The notes beneath the pieces are model-generated. The model did not search any database. It saw nothing but the letters and a program-made list of their open reading frames with translations, and had not been told where the DNA came from. From DASSUW01 sp963806395 (GTDB taxonomy: Bacteria > Actinomycetota > Thermoleophilia > Solirubrobacterales > Solirubrobacteraceae), in contig CAWDYI010000009.1 in the NCBI GenBank assembly GCA_963806395.1, positions 496,001 through 560,000 on the forward strand: DNA of 64,000 nt. The letters are read 5' to 3'. Shown piece after piece: positions 1 to 8,831 of the stretch. Positions within the stretch are counted from its first letter, which is position 1, and each line of letters opens with the position of its first letter. Position numbers and translations under genes: made by a program.

Positions 1-657
1 ACGACCTGCACCGCTCTCGGCGTCGACCTCGCCGGCGGCCCGGCGTCACTGGCGATCGGCGACGTGACCGGCGACGGCTTCGGCGACATCGTGCAGGGCG
101 TGCCCGATGCCGGGGACCCGGTGCCCGACGAGTCCGGCCTGGCCCCGCCCGGTCCCGCCGGACTCGTGAGGATCTGGCGCGGACGGCGCCGCGGGACCGC
201 GCGCGAGCCGATCACGATCACCCAGCAGACGGAGGGCGTGACCGGAAACGACCAGGCACGGGACGCGTTCGGCGCCGCGATCGCCGTCGCCGACCTCGAC
301 GCCGACGACTTTGCCGATCTCGTCGTCGGCGCACCCGGCGAGGACGACACGAACGGGCGGGTGACCGTCATCCGCGGCAGTCCCGCGGGCCACGGGGACG
401 TCCTCCAGCGCGGCTACGGGGCCAAGACGGACGACCTGCCGATCTCGATCGGGCCGGGAACCCGGTTCGGCGCGGCGCTCGCGCTGCTCGACGTCGACGG
501 CGACGCCGACGGCAGGCTCGACCTGATCGTCGCCGCGCCCGGCGGCGGAGTCGTCGTCACGCTGCCCGGGGTCGACGACGGGGGGTTCACGGCCACCGGC
601 TCGACCGTGCTCCAGCTCCCCCGCTCCAGGACGGGCGTCAGCGTGGGTGCGCCGTGA
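1..657 (+). CDS. FG-GAP repeat protein, C-terminal part (5' end outside window)
   Basis: The frame is open from base 1 to the TGA at 655-657. It shows at least three integrin-alpha-like FG-GAP repeats with Asp-rich calcium-binding loops (DVTGDGFGD, DLDADDFAD, DVDGDADGRLD), each followed by a VxGAPG-type strand. Such repeats build secreted or surface beta-propellers; the ligand cannot be told. The stop overlaps the GTG start of the following acid phosphatase, so the two are probably co-translated. The start lies upstream of the window, so total length, signal peptide and repeat number are unknown. Confidence 0.8.
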   Translation, partial: TTCTALGVDLAGGPASLAIGDVTGDGFGDIVQGVPDAGDPVPDESGLAPPGPAGLVRIWRGRRRGTAREPITITQQTEGVTGNDQARDAFGAAIAVADLDADDFADLVVGAPGEDDTNGRVTVIRGSPAGHGDVLQRGYGAKTDDLPISIGPGTRFGAALALLDVDGDADGRLDLIVAAPGGGVVVTLPGVDDGGFTATGSTVLQLPRSRTGVSVGAP

Positions 658-1292
658 AGACGATCTTCTGTCTGATCGCCCTCCTGCTGCCCGCAGGCGA
701 CGTCTGCGCCAGCGCCGACGAGCCGAAGGCGCCCGCCAGCCCGGCGGCGATCGTCGCCTACCACGACTCCGGCGAGTGGCGCGCCGACACGGCGCGCACC
801 GTTCGCCGCGCCCGCCGGTTCCTCGCCCGGCACCTCGACGACCGGCGTCCGGCGATCGTCCTCGACATCGACGACACGTCACTCTCGAACTACCACTGCC
901 TGAAAGCGGTCGACTTCGACCGTCCCGCCGCCGACTGCGTGAGCGGCGCCAGCCTGCCGGCGATCCCGCAGACGCTGCGGTTGTACCGCTACGCCCGCAG
1001 CCATCAGGTGACGGTGTTCTTCATCACCGGGCGGCGCGAGAAGTCGCGCGCGCCGACGGTCAAGAACCTGCGCCGGGCCGGCTACAGCGGGCGGCTGCGG
1101 CTGAGGATGCGCCCGGACCGCGAGCGCCCGGGCACGCACGACGGCTGGAAGGCACGCACGCGCGCAGCGATCGCCCGCCGCGGCTACCGGATCGTGGCGA
1201 ACCTCGGCGACCAGCGCAGCGACCTCGACGGCGGCCGCGCGCTGCGGGCGTTCAAGCTTCCGAATCCGATGTACGTGATCCCGACGGCCTGA
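654..1292 (+). CDS. HAD-superfamily acid phosphatase (secreted)
   Basis: A 212-aa protein starting at a GTG that overlaps the previous stop (GTGA). An N-terminal hydrophobic signal-like segment (residues 3-18) is followed by the HAD motif I DIDDTSLSNY near residue 66, where the first Asp is the nucleophile. FITGRRE (motif II region, Thr) and LGDQRSDL (motif III/IV) follow. The order fits the plant-type/class B acid phosphatase family (HAD subfamily IIIB), predicted to hydrolyse phosphomonoesters outside the membrane. The substrate is unknown. Its 3' end overlaps the opposing zinc-ribbon gene by about 40 nt. Confidence 0.8.
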   Translation: MKTIFCLIALLLPAGDVCASADEPKAPASPAAIVAYHDSGEWRADTARTVRRARRFLARHLDDRRPAIVLDIDDTSLSNYHCLKAVDFDRPAADCVSGASLPAIPQTLRLYRYARSHQVTVFFITGRREKSRAPTVKNLRRAGYSGRLRLRMRPDRERPGTHDGWKARTRAAIARRGYRIVANLGDQRSDLDGGRALRAFKLPNPMYVIPTA

Positions 1293-1458
1293 AGCGCCCC
1301 AGCAGCGTCACGACGACGCCGTCGCCGCAATTCAGGCACGTCTTGCCGTTCAGCCCGGCCGGGCGGATCAGGCTCGTGCCGCCGAGCCCGCATGACGGGC
1401 AGTGGAAGACGCACTCCACGAAGGCGCCGGTGGCAAGAAGGTCGCCGCTCGCGTCCAT
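1252..1458 (-). CDS. small zinc-ribbon protein
   Basis: A 68-aa protein with two spaced cysteine pairs, CPSC and CLNC, about 20 residues apart, as in a single zinc ribbon. No enzymatic domain is visible. The gene runs convergently into the acid phosphatase gene and has its ATG at 1456-1458. Short stand-alone zinc ribbons are common in actinobacteria and usually have no assigned function. The two CxxC pairs argue against a chance ORF, but the start is not independently supported. Confidence 0.5.
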   Translation of the reverse strand: MDASGDLLATGAFVECVFHCPSCGLGGTSLIRPAGLNGKTCLNCGDGVVVTLLGRFRPSGSRTSDSEA

Positions 1459-1518
1459 GCGCGGTCATCGTGGCAGCCGTACCGTCCGACGGTCAACCAC
1501 GTCCTAGCCTCTCGTACC

Positions 1519-2403
1519 GTGGCCCGCCCCCTCGTCTGGACGCTGTACGCGATCAACGTGATCATCTGGTCGAGCACCTGGGTCGCGATCAAGATCGGCC
1601 TCGAAGACGTCCCGCCGCTGCTCGGCGCGGGCGTGCGGTTCGCGATCGCGGGCGTGGCGCTGCTGGCGCTCGCGCGGGCGCTCGGGCGGCCGCTGCGCAC
1701 CGATGTGCGGCTCGCGACGGTGCTCGGCCTGCTGCCGTTCGCCGCCGCGTACGGGCTGATCTACTGGGGCGAGCAGTACGTCCCGTCCGGCCTGGCCGCG
1801 GTGCTGTTCGGCGTGATGCCGCTGTACTCGGCCGTGATCGCCTCGCTCGCGCTCGCCGACGAGCCGCTGCGGGCGCGCCTGCTGGCCGGCATCGCGGTCG
1901 CGATCGGCGGACTCTCGCTGGCGTTCGGCGAGACCCTCGCGCTCGGTGACGCCAAGTGGGCGCTGCTGGCCGCCAGCGCCTGCGCGCTCGCGCCGCTGGC
2001 GAGCGCGATCGGGAACGTGGCGATCAAGCGCCGCGGGGAGCGGCTCGACCCGATCGCGCTCAACGGGTGGGCGATGCTGGGCGGCGGGGCGCTGCTGCTG
2101 GCCGTCTCGGCGCCCGCCGAGGACTGGGCCGGCGCAGCGTGGAGCGCGCAGGCGATCGGCTCGGTGGCGTACCTGGCGGCGATCGGCTCGGCGTTCGCGT
2201 TCGTGACGCTGACGATGCTGCTGCGTGAGCTGCCAGCGGTCACCGTCTCGTACATCACGCTGCTGCTCCCGTTCGGCGCGCTCGCGTTCGGCTCGGCGCT
2301 GTACGACGAGCACGTCACGCTGGCCGCAGTGGCCGGCGCGGCGCTGGTGGCGGGTGGGCTGGCGATCGCCCAGTGGCCGCGCCGCCGCGCCGTCACCGCC
2401 TGA
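1519..2403 (+). CDS. EamA/DMT-family transporter
   Basis: A 294-aa, very hydrophobic protein with two EamA repeats and about ten membrane segments. The first repeat opens with a WSSTWVAIK-type motif near residue 15, typical of drug/metabolite transporters (RhaT/YdcZ type) that export amino acids or other small metabolites. I chose the GTG at 1519 because the first helix begins right after it; the longer frame from 1402 adds a charged, non-family N-terminus that overlaps the opposing zinc-ribbon gene. The substrate cannot be predicted. Confidence 0.85.
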   Translation: MARPLVWTLYAINVIIWSSTWVAIKIGLEDVPPLLGAGVRFAIAGVALLALARALGRPLRTDVRLATVLGLLPFAAAYGLIYWGEQYVPSGLAAVLFGVMPLYSAVIASLALADEPLRARLLAGIAVAIGGLSLAFGETLALGDAKWALLAASACALAPLASAIGNVAIKRRGERLDPIALNGWAMLGGGALLLAVSAPAEDWAGAAWSAQAIGSVAYLAAIGSAFAFVTLTMLLRELPAVTVSYITLLLPFGALAFGSALYDEHVTLAAVAGAALVAGGLAIAQWPRRRAVTA

Positions 2404-2422
2404 CGCGCGGTACAACCCCAGC

Positions 2423-3505
2423 ATGCACCGCTGCCGCAATCCGCTGTTCTGCGTCGTCCCGCCGTACCTGCTCAACCAGGTCGCCACGCGCGGCAACGAG
2501 CACCAGCGCGGCTGGGCGCTGCGCACGCTCTCGGCCGACACCACGATCCGCCAGGCGCGCGCCGTGAATACGAAGGCGCGCGGGCGCAAGGGCCCGCGCG
2601 AGGGCTACGACACGCTCGCCGCCGCCGGCCCTGCCGCGCGCAACCGCGTGATCTGGGACGCCGGGCACGGGTGGGAGGTGACCGGCGGGAAGCGCGTCCG
2701 CGACGAGCGCGGCAAACCCACCGGCGACCCGGCGACCGACGAGGCGTTCGACGGGTTCGGCGAGACCTGGGACTTCTGGCAGGACGTCTTCGGACGCGAC
2801 TCGATCGACGACGAGAACATGCCGCTGCGCGGTGTCGTCCACTTCGGCGAGGAGTACCCGAACGCGTTCTGGGACGGCCGCCGGATGGTGTTCGGCGACG
2901 GCGACGGCGAGATCTTCGGCCGCTTCACCCTGGCGCTCGACGTGATCGGCCACGAGCTCGGGCACGGCGTGATCGAGGACGAGGCGGCGCTCGAATATCA
3001 CGGCCAGTCCGGCGCGTTGAACGAGCACGTGGCGGACGTCGCGGGGATCATGGTCAAGCAGCGCAAGCTCGGCCATACCGCCGCCGAGGCCGACTGGCTG
3101 GTCGGCGCGGACCTGCGCGGCGACCAGTTCGAAGGCGCCGCGCTGCGCTCGATGAAGGCGCCCGGCACCGCCTACGACGACCCGCGGCTCGGCAAGGACC
3201 CGCAGCCGGGGCACATGCGCGACTACGTACGCACGTTCGAGGACAACGGCGGCGTCCACATCAACTCGGGCATCCCGAATCGGGCGTTCTACCTGCTCGC
3301 CAGCGGCCTCGGCGGTAGGTCGTGGAAGGCGCCCGGCCGCATCTGGTACGACGCGCTGCGCAGCCCGCTCCTCAGGCCCACGGCGACGTTCCGCCAGTTC
3401 GCCCGCATCACCCACCGCGCCGCGCGCCAGCGCTTCGGCCCCGGATCGGACCAGGCGCAGGCCGTTCGTGACGCGTGGGCGGAGGTCGGCATCCGCTGGG
3501 GATGA
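2423..3505 (+). CDS. M4-family (protealysin-like) metallopeptidase
   Basis: A 360-aa neutral zinc metalloprotease without a signal peptide. The zinc site HELGH near residue 174 is followed about 25 residues later by GALNEHVAD, supplying the third zinc ligand Glu. VHINSGIPNRAFY near residue 276 is the M4 substrate-side motif with the following His/Asp region. The short N-terminal part resembles the precursor region of protealysins rather than the long thermolysin prodomain. The ATG of the next gene overlaps the stop (ATGA), and that gene encodes a probable cognate inhibitor, which supports assignment to the protealysin branch. Confidence 0.9.
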   Translation: MHRCRNPLFCVVPPYLLNQVATRGNEHQRGWALRTLSADTTIRQARAVNTKARGRKGPREGYDTLAAAGPAARNRVIWDAGHGWEVTGGKRVRDERGKPTGDPATDEAFDGFGETWDFWQDVFGRDSIDDENMPLRGVVHFGEEYPNAFWDGRRMVFGDGDGEIFGRFTLALDVIGHELGHGVIEDEAALEYHGQSGALNEHVADVAGIMVKQRKLGHTAAEADWLVGADLRGDQFEGAALRSMKAPGTAYDDPRLGKDPQPGHMRDYVRTFEDNGGVHINSGIPNRAFYLLASGLGGRSWKAPGRIWYDALRSPLLRPTATFRQFARITHRAARQRFGPGSDQAQAVRDAWAEVGIRWG

Positions 3506-3789
3506 GGATCGAGGTGCGCACCCAGGGCGGCTTCGCGGGCAGCGTGCGACGCCCGGCGCTGGTGGTCGAGACCGACGACCTCGAGCCCGCCGACGCGCGC
3601 GAGCTCGAGGCGCTGGCCGCGGGCCTCCCGGCCGGCGGCCCGCCGGGCCGCGGCGCCGACCTCATGCGCTACGACGTGCTCGTCGACGACGCCAGCGGGC
3701 GCCGCACAGCCTCGTTCTTCGAGCCGAACGTGCCCGCGAGCGTGCGCGAGCTCCTACGCCGGGCCCGCGAGGCTCGCCGGCGCGCGTAG
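3502..3789 (+). CDS. emfourin-type protease inhibitor
   Basis: A 95-aa protein whose ATG overlaps the stop of the M4 protease gene. It begins with an extended strand and a GGFAG motif near residue 12, then an Asp/Glu-rich middle and a YDVLVDD strand, as in emfourin, the slow tight-binding inhibitor encoded beside protealysin in Serratia. Small size, adjacency and motif agree; no catalytic residues are seen. It probably keeps the cytoplasmic protease in check. Its tail overlaps the convergent STAS gene by 36 nt. Confidence 0.72.
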   Translation: MRIEVRTQGGFAGSVRRPALVVETDDLEPADARELEALAAGLPAGGPPGRGADLMRYDVLVDDASGRRTASFFEPNVPASVRELLRRAREARRRA

Positions 3790-4119
3790 CTCCGGCGGCA
3801 GCTCCGACACCATCTCGAAGTGGTCGCCGACCGCGGTGATCGCCAGCAGCCGCTGCACCGCTCTTCCTCCGCGCACCAGCAGCAGCCGGCGGCGATCGCG
3901 CCGGGCGCGGCGCCGCGCGGCCAGCAGCCGCGCCAGCCCGGACGAGTCCAGGAACGACAGTCCGCGCAGATCCAGCACGATGCACGGAGGCTTCTGCGCC
4001 TCGACCCGGCGCAGCTCCTCGTCGAACGTGTACGCGTGTTCGAGGTCCAGCTCGCCACGGAGCGCAATGCGCACCGCGCCGCCCGCGAGTGGCTCGATGG
4101 TCAGCCCGAAGCCTCGCAT
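3754..4119 (-). CDS. STAS-domain anti-sigma factor antagonist
   Basis: A 121-aa single STAS domain (SpoIIAA/RsbV type). The phosphorylatable serine lies in LDSSGLARLL near residue 59 after a LDLRGLSF strand, exactly as in anti-anti-sigma factors. These bind an anti-sigma kinase (RsbW/SpoIIAB type) and are switched off by its phosphorylation; no such kinase is in the window. A GGGGGAG ribosome-binding site stands just before the ATG at 4119. It lies downstream of the c-di-GMP enzyme on the same strand, separated by a hairpin. Confidence 0.88.
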   Translation of the reverse strand: MRGFGLTIEPLAGGAVRIALRGELDLEHAYTFDEELRRVEAQKPPCIVLDLRGLSFLDSSGLARLLAARRRARRDRRRLLLVRGGRAVQRLLAITAVGDHFEMVSELPPELRAPASLAGPA

Positions 4120-4168
4120 CTCGCTCCCCCATCCCCTTGGTTATTTCTCTGACCCGTTACCCGTTGCG

Positions 4169-4197
4169 CGCAGGATCACACCGCGGGTGATCCTGCG
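4169..4197 (-). terminator. perfect 11-bp hairpin between the c-di-GMP gene and STAS gene
   Basis: CGCAGGATCAC at 4169-4179 is perfectly complementary to 4187-4197, with a 7-nt loop. It covers the stop codon of the upstream gene on the minus strand. There is no U-run, so it could be an attenuator or a 3'-end stabiliser rather than a full intrinsic terminator. Confidence 0.45.
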
Positions 4198-6356
4198 ACG
4201 CGGCGCGCACGGCTCGAGGTCGGCCGCGGCGGGCTCAGCACCAGCAGGAAGGCGTCGACGACGCGCGGGTCGAACTGCGTGCCGGCGCACGCCCGCAGCT
4301 CCTTCTGAGCGGCGTCGTGGCCGAGCGCTGCGCGGTACGCGCGGTCGGCGGTCATCGCCTCGTACGCATCGGCGACCGCGAGGATCCGCGCCTCGAGGGG
4401 GATGTCGTCTCCGGCCAGGCCGTGCGGGTAGCCGCCACCGTCGATCCGCTCGTGGTGGGCGAGCACCCACGCGCTGATGTCTCGCAGATTCGCGTGGTGG
4501 AGGATGCGGGCGCCGAGCTCGGGATGGCGGCGCATGTCTGCCCACTCGGCCTCGGTGAGCTTGCCAGGCTTCTTGAGCACGGCATCGGCGACGCCCAGCT
4601 TGCCGATGTCGTGCAGCACGCCGGCAGCGCGGACGCGGTCCACACGGCCCGCGGGCAGATCGAGCGCGCGCGCGATCGCCTCGGCGTAGCGGCCGACGGT
4701 GTGCGAGTGGCGGGCGGTGCCGAAGTCGCGCAGGTCCAGCGTCTCGGCGAGCAGCATCGCGGCCGCGAGCTGCTCGCTCGACGCCGCGCCGGCGTCCTCG
4801 AGCGTGCCGAGCAGCGCCTCGAGTGTTTCCGCGTGGTAGAGGATGCAGCGGTCACGGCCGAGCCGCTTGGCGCCGAAGACCGCGCGCGTGGCTGCGCGCA
4901 GCAGCAGCGACGCCGTCTCCGCGCCCGGGCCGCTGACGGCGATGCCGACCGAGGTCGTGACCGGCCACGGGAAGTCGTCGAACACCTCCAGCACCGAGGT
5001 GCGCACGGACTCGGCGGTCGCGAGCGCAGCGTCCTCGCAGGTGCCGGGGAGCACGAGCGCGAACTCCTCGCCGCCCAGCCGCGCCGCGAGGCCGCCCGTA
5101 CCCGCCAGGACGCCTGCGAACCGCCGAAGCGCCTCGTCGCCCTGCACGTAGCCGAGCGCGTCGTTGACGCGCTTGAAGTTGTCGAGGTCGCAGACCAGCA
5201 CGGCGACGGTGCCGGTGCGCGCGATCTCGGCGTCGATGTGCTCCTGCAGGCCGCGACGGTTGCGCAGGCCCGTGAGCGGGTCGTGCTCGGCCAGGTGACG
5301 CATCAGCTCGAGCTGGTGGGCGGACTCGATCGCGCCCATGGCGTGGTTGGCGAACGCCCGCAGCGACTGCATCGTCTCCGGCGAGGGCTTCAGCCGGTCC
5401 GCCGGGTCGTCGGCCCACACGGCGCCGACGAGCCGGCCGTCGCGTTCGCGCAGCGGGACCAGCAGCACGTGCTGCTCCCACGCGGCCGCACCGGACCCGT
5501 TGAGGCGGCTGTGCGATGCGCCGTGCAGCGACGCGTCGACGCGGTCGTGCGCTGTCGCGCGGTCAAGGAACACGACGCCGTCGCGCTCCAGAGCCGGGTC
5601 GAGCAGCTGCGCGACCGCGGCCAGCGGCACGCTGCTCAGACGGGCGAGCTCGTCCTCGGTCATGCCGACCATGGCGCGCAGCTCGAGCGTGCCCGAGCCG
5701 TCGAAGTCGAGCGCCACGCACACCTTCTGGAAGCCGAGCGCGTCGCGGATGCCGGTGCACACGGCATCGAGCTTCTCGTCGATCGTGTGCTGCTCGGCAA
5801 GGGTGGCCGCGAGGCGGAGCAGGTGCTCGACAGCAGCGCGCTGGCGGTCGGCGGCGGCCGCCTGCTGGGCGTGCTCGAGCGCGAGCGCTGCGTGCTGCGC
5901 GACGCCGACGAGCAGGTCGAGGCGCTCGTCGGTCGGCCGGCGGCCGTCGATCGGCTCGTCGACGGAGAGGATGCCGAGCAGGTCGCCGGCGGTCGATCGC
6001 AGCGGCACGAAGAGCGCGTCCTCGGCGTGCCAGCCGTCCGGATCCGCGTCCTCGGCGGCCTCCGGGATGTACGAGGTCAGACGGTCCTGGCTCCAGTCGT
6101 ACTCGCCGTACGCGATCAGGTACGCGCCGCGGCGCTGGAACCGGTCGTCGAGCACCGGCGCCCAGTCGGCGGCGGTCGAGGTCTGGCCGAGCAGCACGCG
6201 GCTCGCCTCCTCGCTGCCCTCGACGACGACGGTCTGGAAGTCGTCCCACGCCGGCCGGTAGAGGTTGATGACCGTTGTCGCGAACCCGAGGCAGGCGGCG
6301 GTCGTGCGCGCGACCGCGCGAAGCACTGGCTCCAGGTCGTATCCGGCGGCGGCCAT
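4176..6356 (-). CDS. GAF-GAF-GGDEF-HD-GYP c-di-GMP signalling protein
   Basis: A 726-aa soluble protein with two GAF sensor domains (about residues 1-165 and 180-340), a GGDEF domain with an intact LGGEEF active site near residue 428, and an HD-GYP domain with HDIGK near 582 and HHERIDGGGYP near 634. It should both make c-di-GMP and hydrolyse it. No RxxD inhibitory site is seen five residues before GGEEF, so product inhibition may be absent. The GAF domains presumably choose which activity dominates. It is divergent from the nagZ-like gene with only 39 nt between them. Confidence 0.92.
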   Translation of the reverse strand: MAAAGYDLEPVLRAVARTTAACLGFATTVINLYRPAWDDFQTVVVEGSEEASRVLLGQTSTAADWAPVLDDRFQRRGAYLIAYGEYDWSQDRLTSYIPEAAEDADPDGWHAEDALFVPLRSTAGDLLGILSVDEPIDGRRPTDERLDLLVGVAQHAALALEHAQQAAAADRQRAAVEHLLRLAATLAEQHTIDEKLDAVCTGIRDALGFQKVCVALDFDGSGTLELRAMVGMTEDELARLSSVPLAAVAQLLDPALERDGVVFLDRATAHDRVDASLHGASHSRLNGSGAAAWEQHVLLVPLRERDGRLVGAVWADDPADRLKPSPETMQSLRAFANHAMGAIESAHQLELMRHLAEHDPLTGLRNRRGLQEHIDAEIARTGTVAVLVCDLDNFKRVNDALGYVQGDEALRRFAGVLAGTGGLAARLGGEEFALVLPGTCEDAALATAESVRTSVLEVFDDFPWPVTTSVGIAVSGPGAETASLLLRAATRAVFGAKRLGRDRCILYHAETLEALLGTLEDAGAASSEQLAAAMLLAETLDLRDFGTARHSHTVGRYAEAIARALDLPAGRVDRVRAAGVLHDIGKLGVADAVLKKPGKLTEAEWADMRRHPELGARILHHANLRDISAWVLAHHERIDGGGYPHGLAGDDIPLEARILAVADAYEAMTADRAYRAALGHDAAQKELRACAGTQFDPRVVDAFLLVLSPPRPTSSRARRVAGSPAV

Positions 6357-6395
6357 ACGGAGCGTTATCGGCCGGTTCCGGCATTATCGACAGCA

Positions 6396-7571
6396 GTGGA
6401 GTCAGACGAGAGGATCGAGCGCCGCCGCCGACGTGAGCGGGTGCGCCGGAGACGGGGGCGCGTGGCGGCCGCGGCGCTTGCGGCGTTCGCGGTCGGGGTG
6501 GTGATCGGGGCCGGCGGCGGCGACGATGAACCGGCTCCGTCGAGCCGCACGGCAACGCAGCCGGACGACGCCTCGCCGGCGCCGGAAAAGCCCGCCGAGG
6601 ACCGGCTCACGCTCGAGCAGCAGGTCGGCCGCATGGTGATCCTGCGCTTCGCCGGCACCGAGGCGCCGGGCTACGTGCGGCGGGTGCTCAGGGAGGGTCG
6701 CGCCGCGGGCGTGATCCTGTTCGCCGACAACGTCGTCTCCCCCGAGCAGCTGCGGAAGCTGACGCGCAGCCTCCGCCGCGCGTCGCCGGATTCCGAGCCG
6801 CTGATCTGCGTGGATCAGGAGGGCGGCGAGATCCGCATCCTGGAGTGGGCGGCGCCCGAACGGGCCGCGGGCGAACAGGCCGCTGCAGGGACGGTGCGCG
6901 CCGACGCGCTCGCCGCCGGTCGCGACCTGCGCGCTGCCGGGGTCGGCGTGACGCTCGCGCCGGTCGCCGACGTGCCGAGCGTGGACGGGGCGGCGCTCGC
7001 CTCGCGCGCGTTCGCGCACGACCCGAAGGAGGCCGCGGCCGCCGTCGCGGAGTCGATCGCGGGATGGCACGAGGCCGGCGTGGCCACCACGGTCAAGCAC
7101 TTCCCGGGCCTCGGCGGCGCGACCGTCAACACCGACGACGGGCCGGCCACGATCAAGCGCAGCCGCGCCGAGTTGGACGCCGACCTCGAGCCCTTCCAGG
7201 CCGCGATCGATGCCGGGACGGAGTTCGTGATGGCCGGCCACGCCACGTACCCGGCGCTCGACGGCCTGCACATCGCCTCCCAGTCGCCGACCGTGATCGA
7301 CGGCCTGCTGCGCGACGAGCTGGGCTTCGACGGCGTGGTCATGACCGACTCGATGGAGGCGGCCGCGGCGCTCGCCGCCGGCGACGTCGACGAGAGCGCG
7401 CTGGCGTCGGCGCGGGCCGGCGTCGACGTGATGCTGACGACGGGCCGCGGCTCGTACATCCGCGTCTACCGGGCCCTGCTCGCGCAGGCGCGCGCAGACG
7501 CCGGTTTCCGCCGCCGCGTGGCCGAATCAGCCGCCCGCGTGCTCGCCGCGCAATCATCCAAGGATGGCTGA
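6396..7571 (+). CDS. nagZ: glycoside hydrolase family 3, beta-N-acetylhexosaminidase-like
   Basis: A 391-aa protein with an N-terminal Arg-rich stretch and a membrane anchor at about residues 22-42, then a GH3 TIM-barrel. KHFPG lies near residue 232 and the nucleophile-containing TDSM near 315, both diagnostic of NagZ-type enzymes that release N-acetylglucosamine from peptidoglycan fragments. The expected acid/base His loop after KHFPG reads GLGGATVNTDDG, so the usual D-x-H is not clear. The GTG at 6396 was chosen because the preceding open frame is only antisense of the c-di-GMP gene. It overlaps the redoxin gene by 8 nt. Confidence 0.82.
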   Translation: MESDERIERRRRRERVRRRRGRVAAAALAAFAVGVVIGAGGGDDEPAPSSRTATQPDDASPAPEKPAEDRLTLEQQVGRMVILRFAGTEAPGYVRRVLREGRAAGVILFADNVVSPEQLRKLTRSLRRASPDSEPLICVDQEGGEIRILEWAAPERAAGEQAAAGTVRADALAAGRDLRAAGVGVTLAPVADVPSVDGAALASRAFAHDPKEAAAAVAESIAGWHEAGVATTVKHFPGLGGATVNTDDGPATIKRSRAELDADLEPFQAAIDAGTEFVMAGHATYPALDGLHIASQSPTVIDGLLRDELGFDGVVMTDSMEAAAALAAGDVDESALASARAGVDVMLTTGRGSYIRVYRALLAQARADAGFRRRVAESAARVLAAQSSKDG

Positions 7572-8109
7572 CACCGCAACCACGTTCGGGATCGGCGACA
7601 CGGTCCCGGCCTTCACACTGACTGACACAGAGGGCCGCGAGCACGCGGTCCCCGCCGGCGAGGCGCCACCCGCCACCGTCCTGATCCAGACCTGCAACCA
7701 CTGCCCCTACGTCGTGGCGTGGAACCCGCGCCTGCGGGCGGTGGCGGAGGACTACGCCCCGCGCGGCGTGCGCTTCCTCGCGCTCAGCTCCAACGACGCC
7801 GAGCGCTACCCGGCCGACTCGCCCGAGCGGATGGCGCAGTTCGTGCGCGAGCAGGATTGGCCGATCCCGTACGCGTTCGACGAGTCGCAGGACGTCGCGC
7901 GCGCCCTCGGCGCCGAGCGCACGCCGCACGTCTTCGTGCTCGACTCCGAGCATCGGCTCGCCTACCGCGGCGCGCCCGACTCCAACCCCGAGGACCCGGC
8001 GCAGGGGGCGGCCTGGCTGCGCGCCGCGCTCGACGCGGTGCTCGCCGGCGGCGAGGTCGAGCTCGCGGACACGCCTGCCCGCGGATGCTCGATCAAGTGG
8101 AGGGCGTGA
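7564..8109 (+). CDS. thioredoxin-like/AhpC-TSA family redoxin
   Basis: A 181-aa thioredoxin-fold protein. The CNHC active-site motif near residues 43-46 is followed by PYVVAWNPRL; RTPHVFVLD supplies the conserved cis-Pro loop near residue 120. A third Cys lies in the C-terminal GCSIKW. The family is a peroxiredoxin/TlpA-like redoxin often encoded as a stand-alone cytoplasmic protein. The start overlaps the end of the GH3 gene and the stop overlaps the next GTG (GTGA), indicating one operon of three genes. Confidence 0.85.
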   Translation: MADTATTFGIGDTVPAFTLTDTEGREHAVPAGEAPPATVLIQTCNHCPYVVAWNPRLRAVAEDYAPRGVRFLALSSNDAERYPADSPERMAQFVREQDWPIPYAFDESQDVARALGAERTPHVFVLDSEHRLAYRGAPDSNPEDPAQGAAWLRAALDAVLAGGEVELADTPARGCSIKWRA

Positions 8110-8831
8110 CGGGACGCTCGGGATTCAAGCTCGGCGCGCTCGCGGGCGTCGTCGTGTGCGCGGCGGCGGTGACCGTCGCGCTGGTGCTCGCGTCGGGCGA
8201 CGACGGGCCGCCGCTGGCGAAGAACTGGTCCACCTGGCAGCCCGAGACCACGGAGATGCTCGAGGGAGCGCAGGCGATCGCGTCGCACGTCGGCGCCCAG
8301 TACGAGCTCGACGACGGCGCGCGGCTGACCAAGGTGCGCAGCTCAGGGCTGGAGCTGGACGGCGCGCCGCTCGGCGTCGCGGTGCGGCCGACAGGCGACG
8401 AGCTGCAGTTCCTCGAGGGCGACGGCCTCCTGTACGTGCTCAACGGCCTCGGGCCGGGCGGCACCGTGGCGGGCGGCGAGGCGACGAAGGAGCGCGGGCG
8501 CCTGCTCATGCGCGAGGCGCTCGAGCTCTCGCTGTACTCGTTCCGCTACCTCGACGACGTCACGATGGTGGGCGTACTGCTGCCGCCGTCGCCGGCGAAC
8601 GACGACCCGACGCAAGCCGTGTTCTACCGCCCCGGCGATTTGCTCGACCAGCTCCAGGTGCCGCTCGCCCGGACGCTCTCCCCGCGGACGCCGCGACCGC
8701 GGACGATGACCGCGGCCGAGAGCGGGCGCGTCGACTCGCTGGTGCTCAGGAACCTGTTCCTGGCGTCGGTCCAGCCGGTCAAGGACGACGAGACCTACCT
8801 GCTGCTGACGGAGCCCGACAGCGTCGAGTGA
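8106..8831 (+). CDS. membrane-anchored hypothetical protein
   Basis: A 241-aa protein starting at a GTG that overlaps the redoxin stop. A single hydrophobic segment at about residues 8-26 is followed by an extracytoplasmic region with no motif I recognise. An ATG at 8085 is possible but would overlap the redoxin gene more. It ends overlapping the opposing small CxxC gene by 37 nt. Operon position suggests a cell-envelope role, no more than that. Confidence 0.6.
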   Translation: MTGRSGFKLGALAGVVVCAAAVTVALVLASGDDGPPLAKNWSTWQPETTEMLEGAQAIASHVGAQYELDDGARLTKVRSSGLELDGAPLGVAVRPTGDELQFLEGDGLLYVLNGLGPGGTVAGGEATKERGRLLMREALELSLYSFRYLDDVTMVGVLLPPSPANDDPTQAVFYRPGDLLDQLQVPLARTLSPRTPRPRTMTAAESGRVDSLVLRNLFLASVQPVKDDETYLLLTEPDSVE

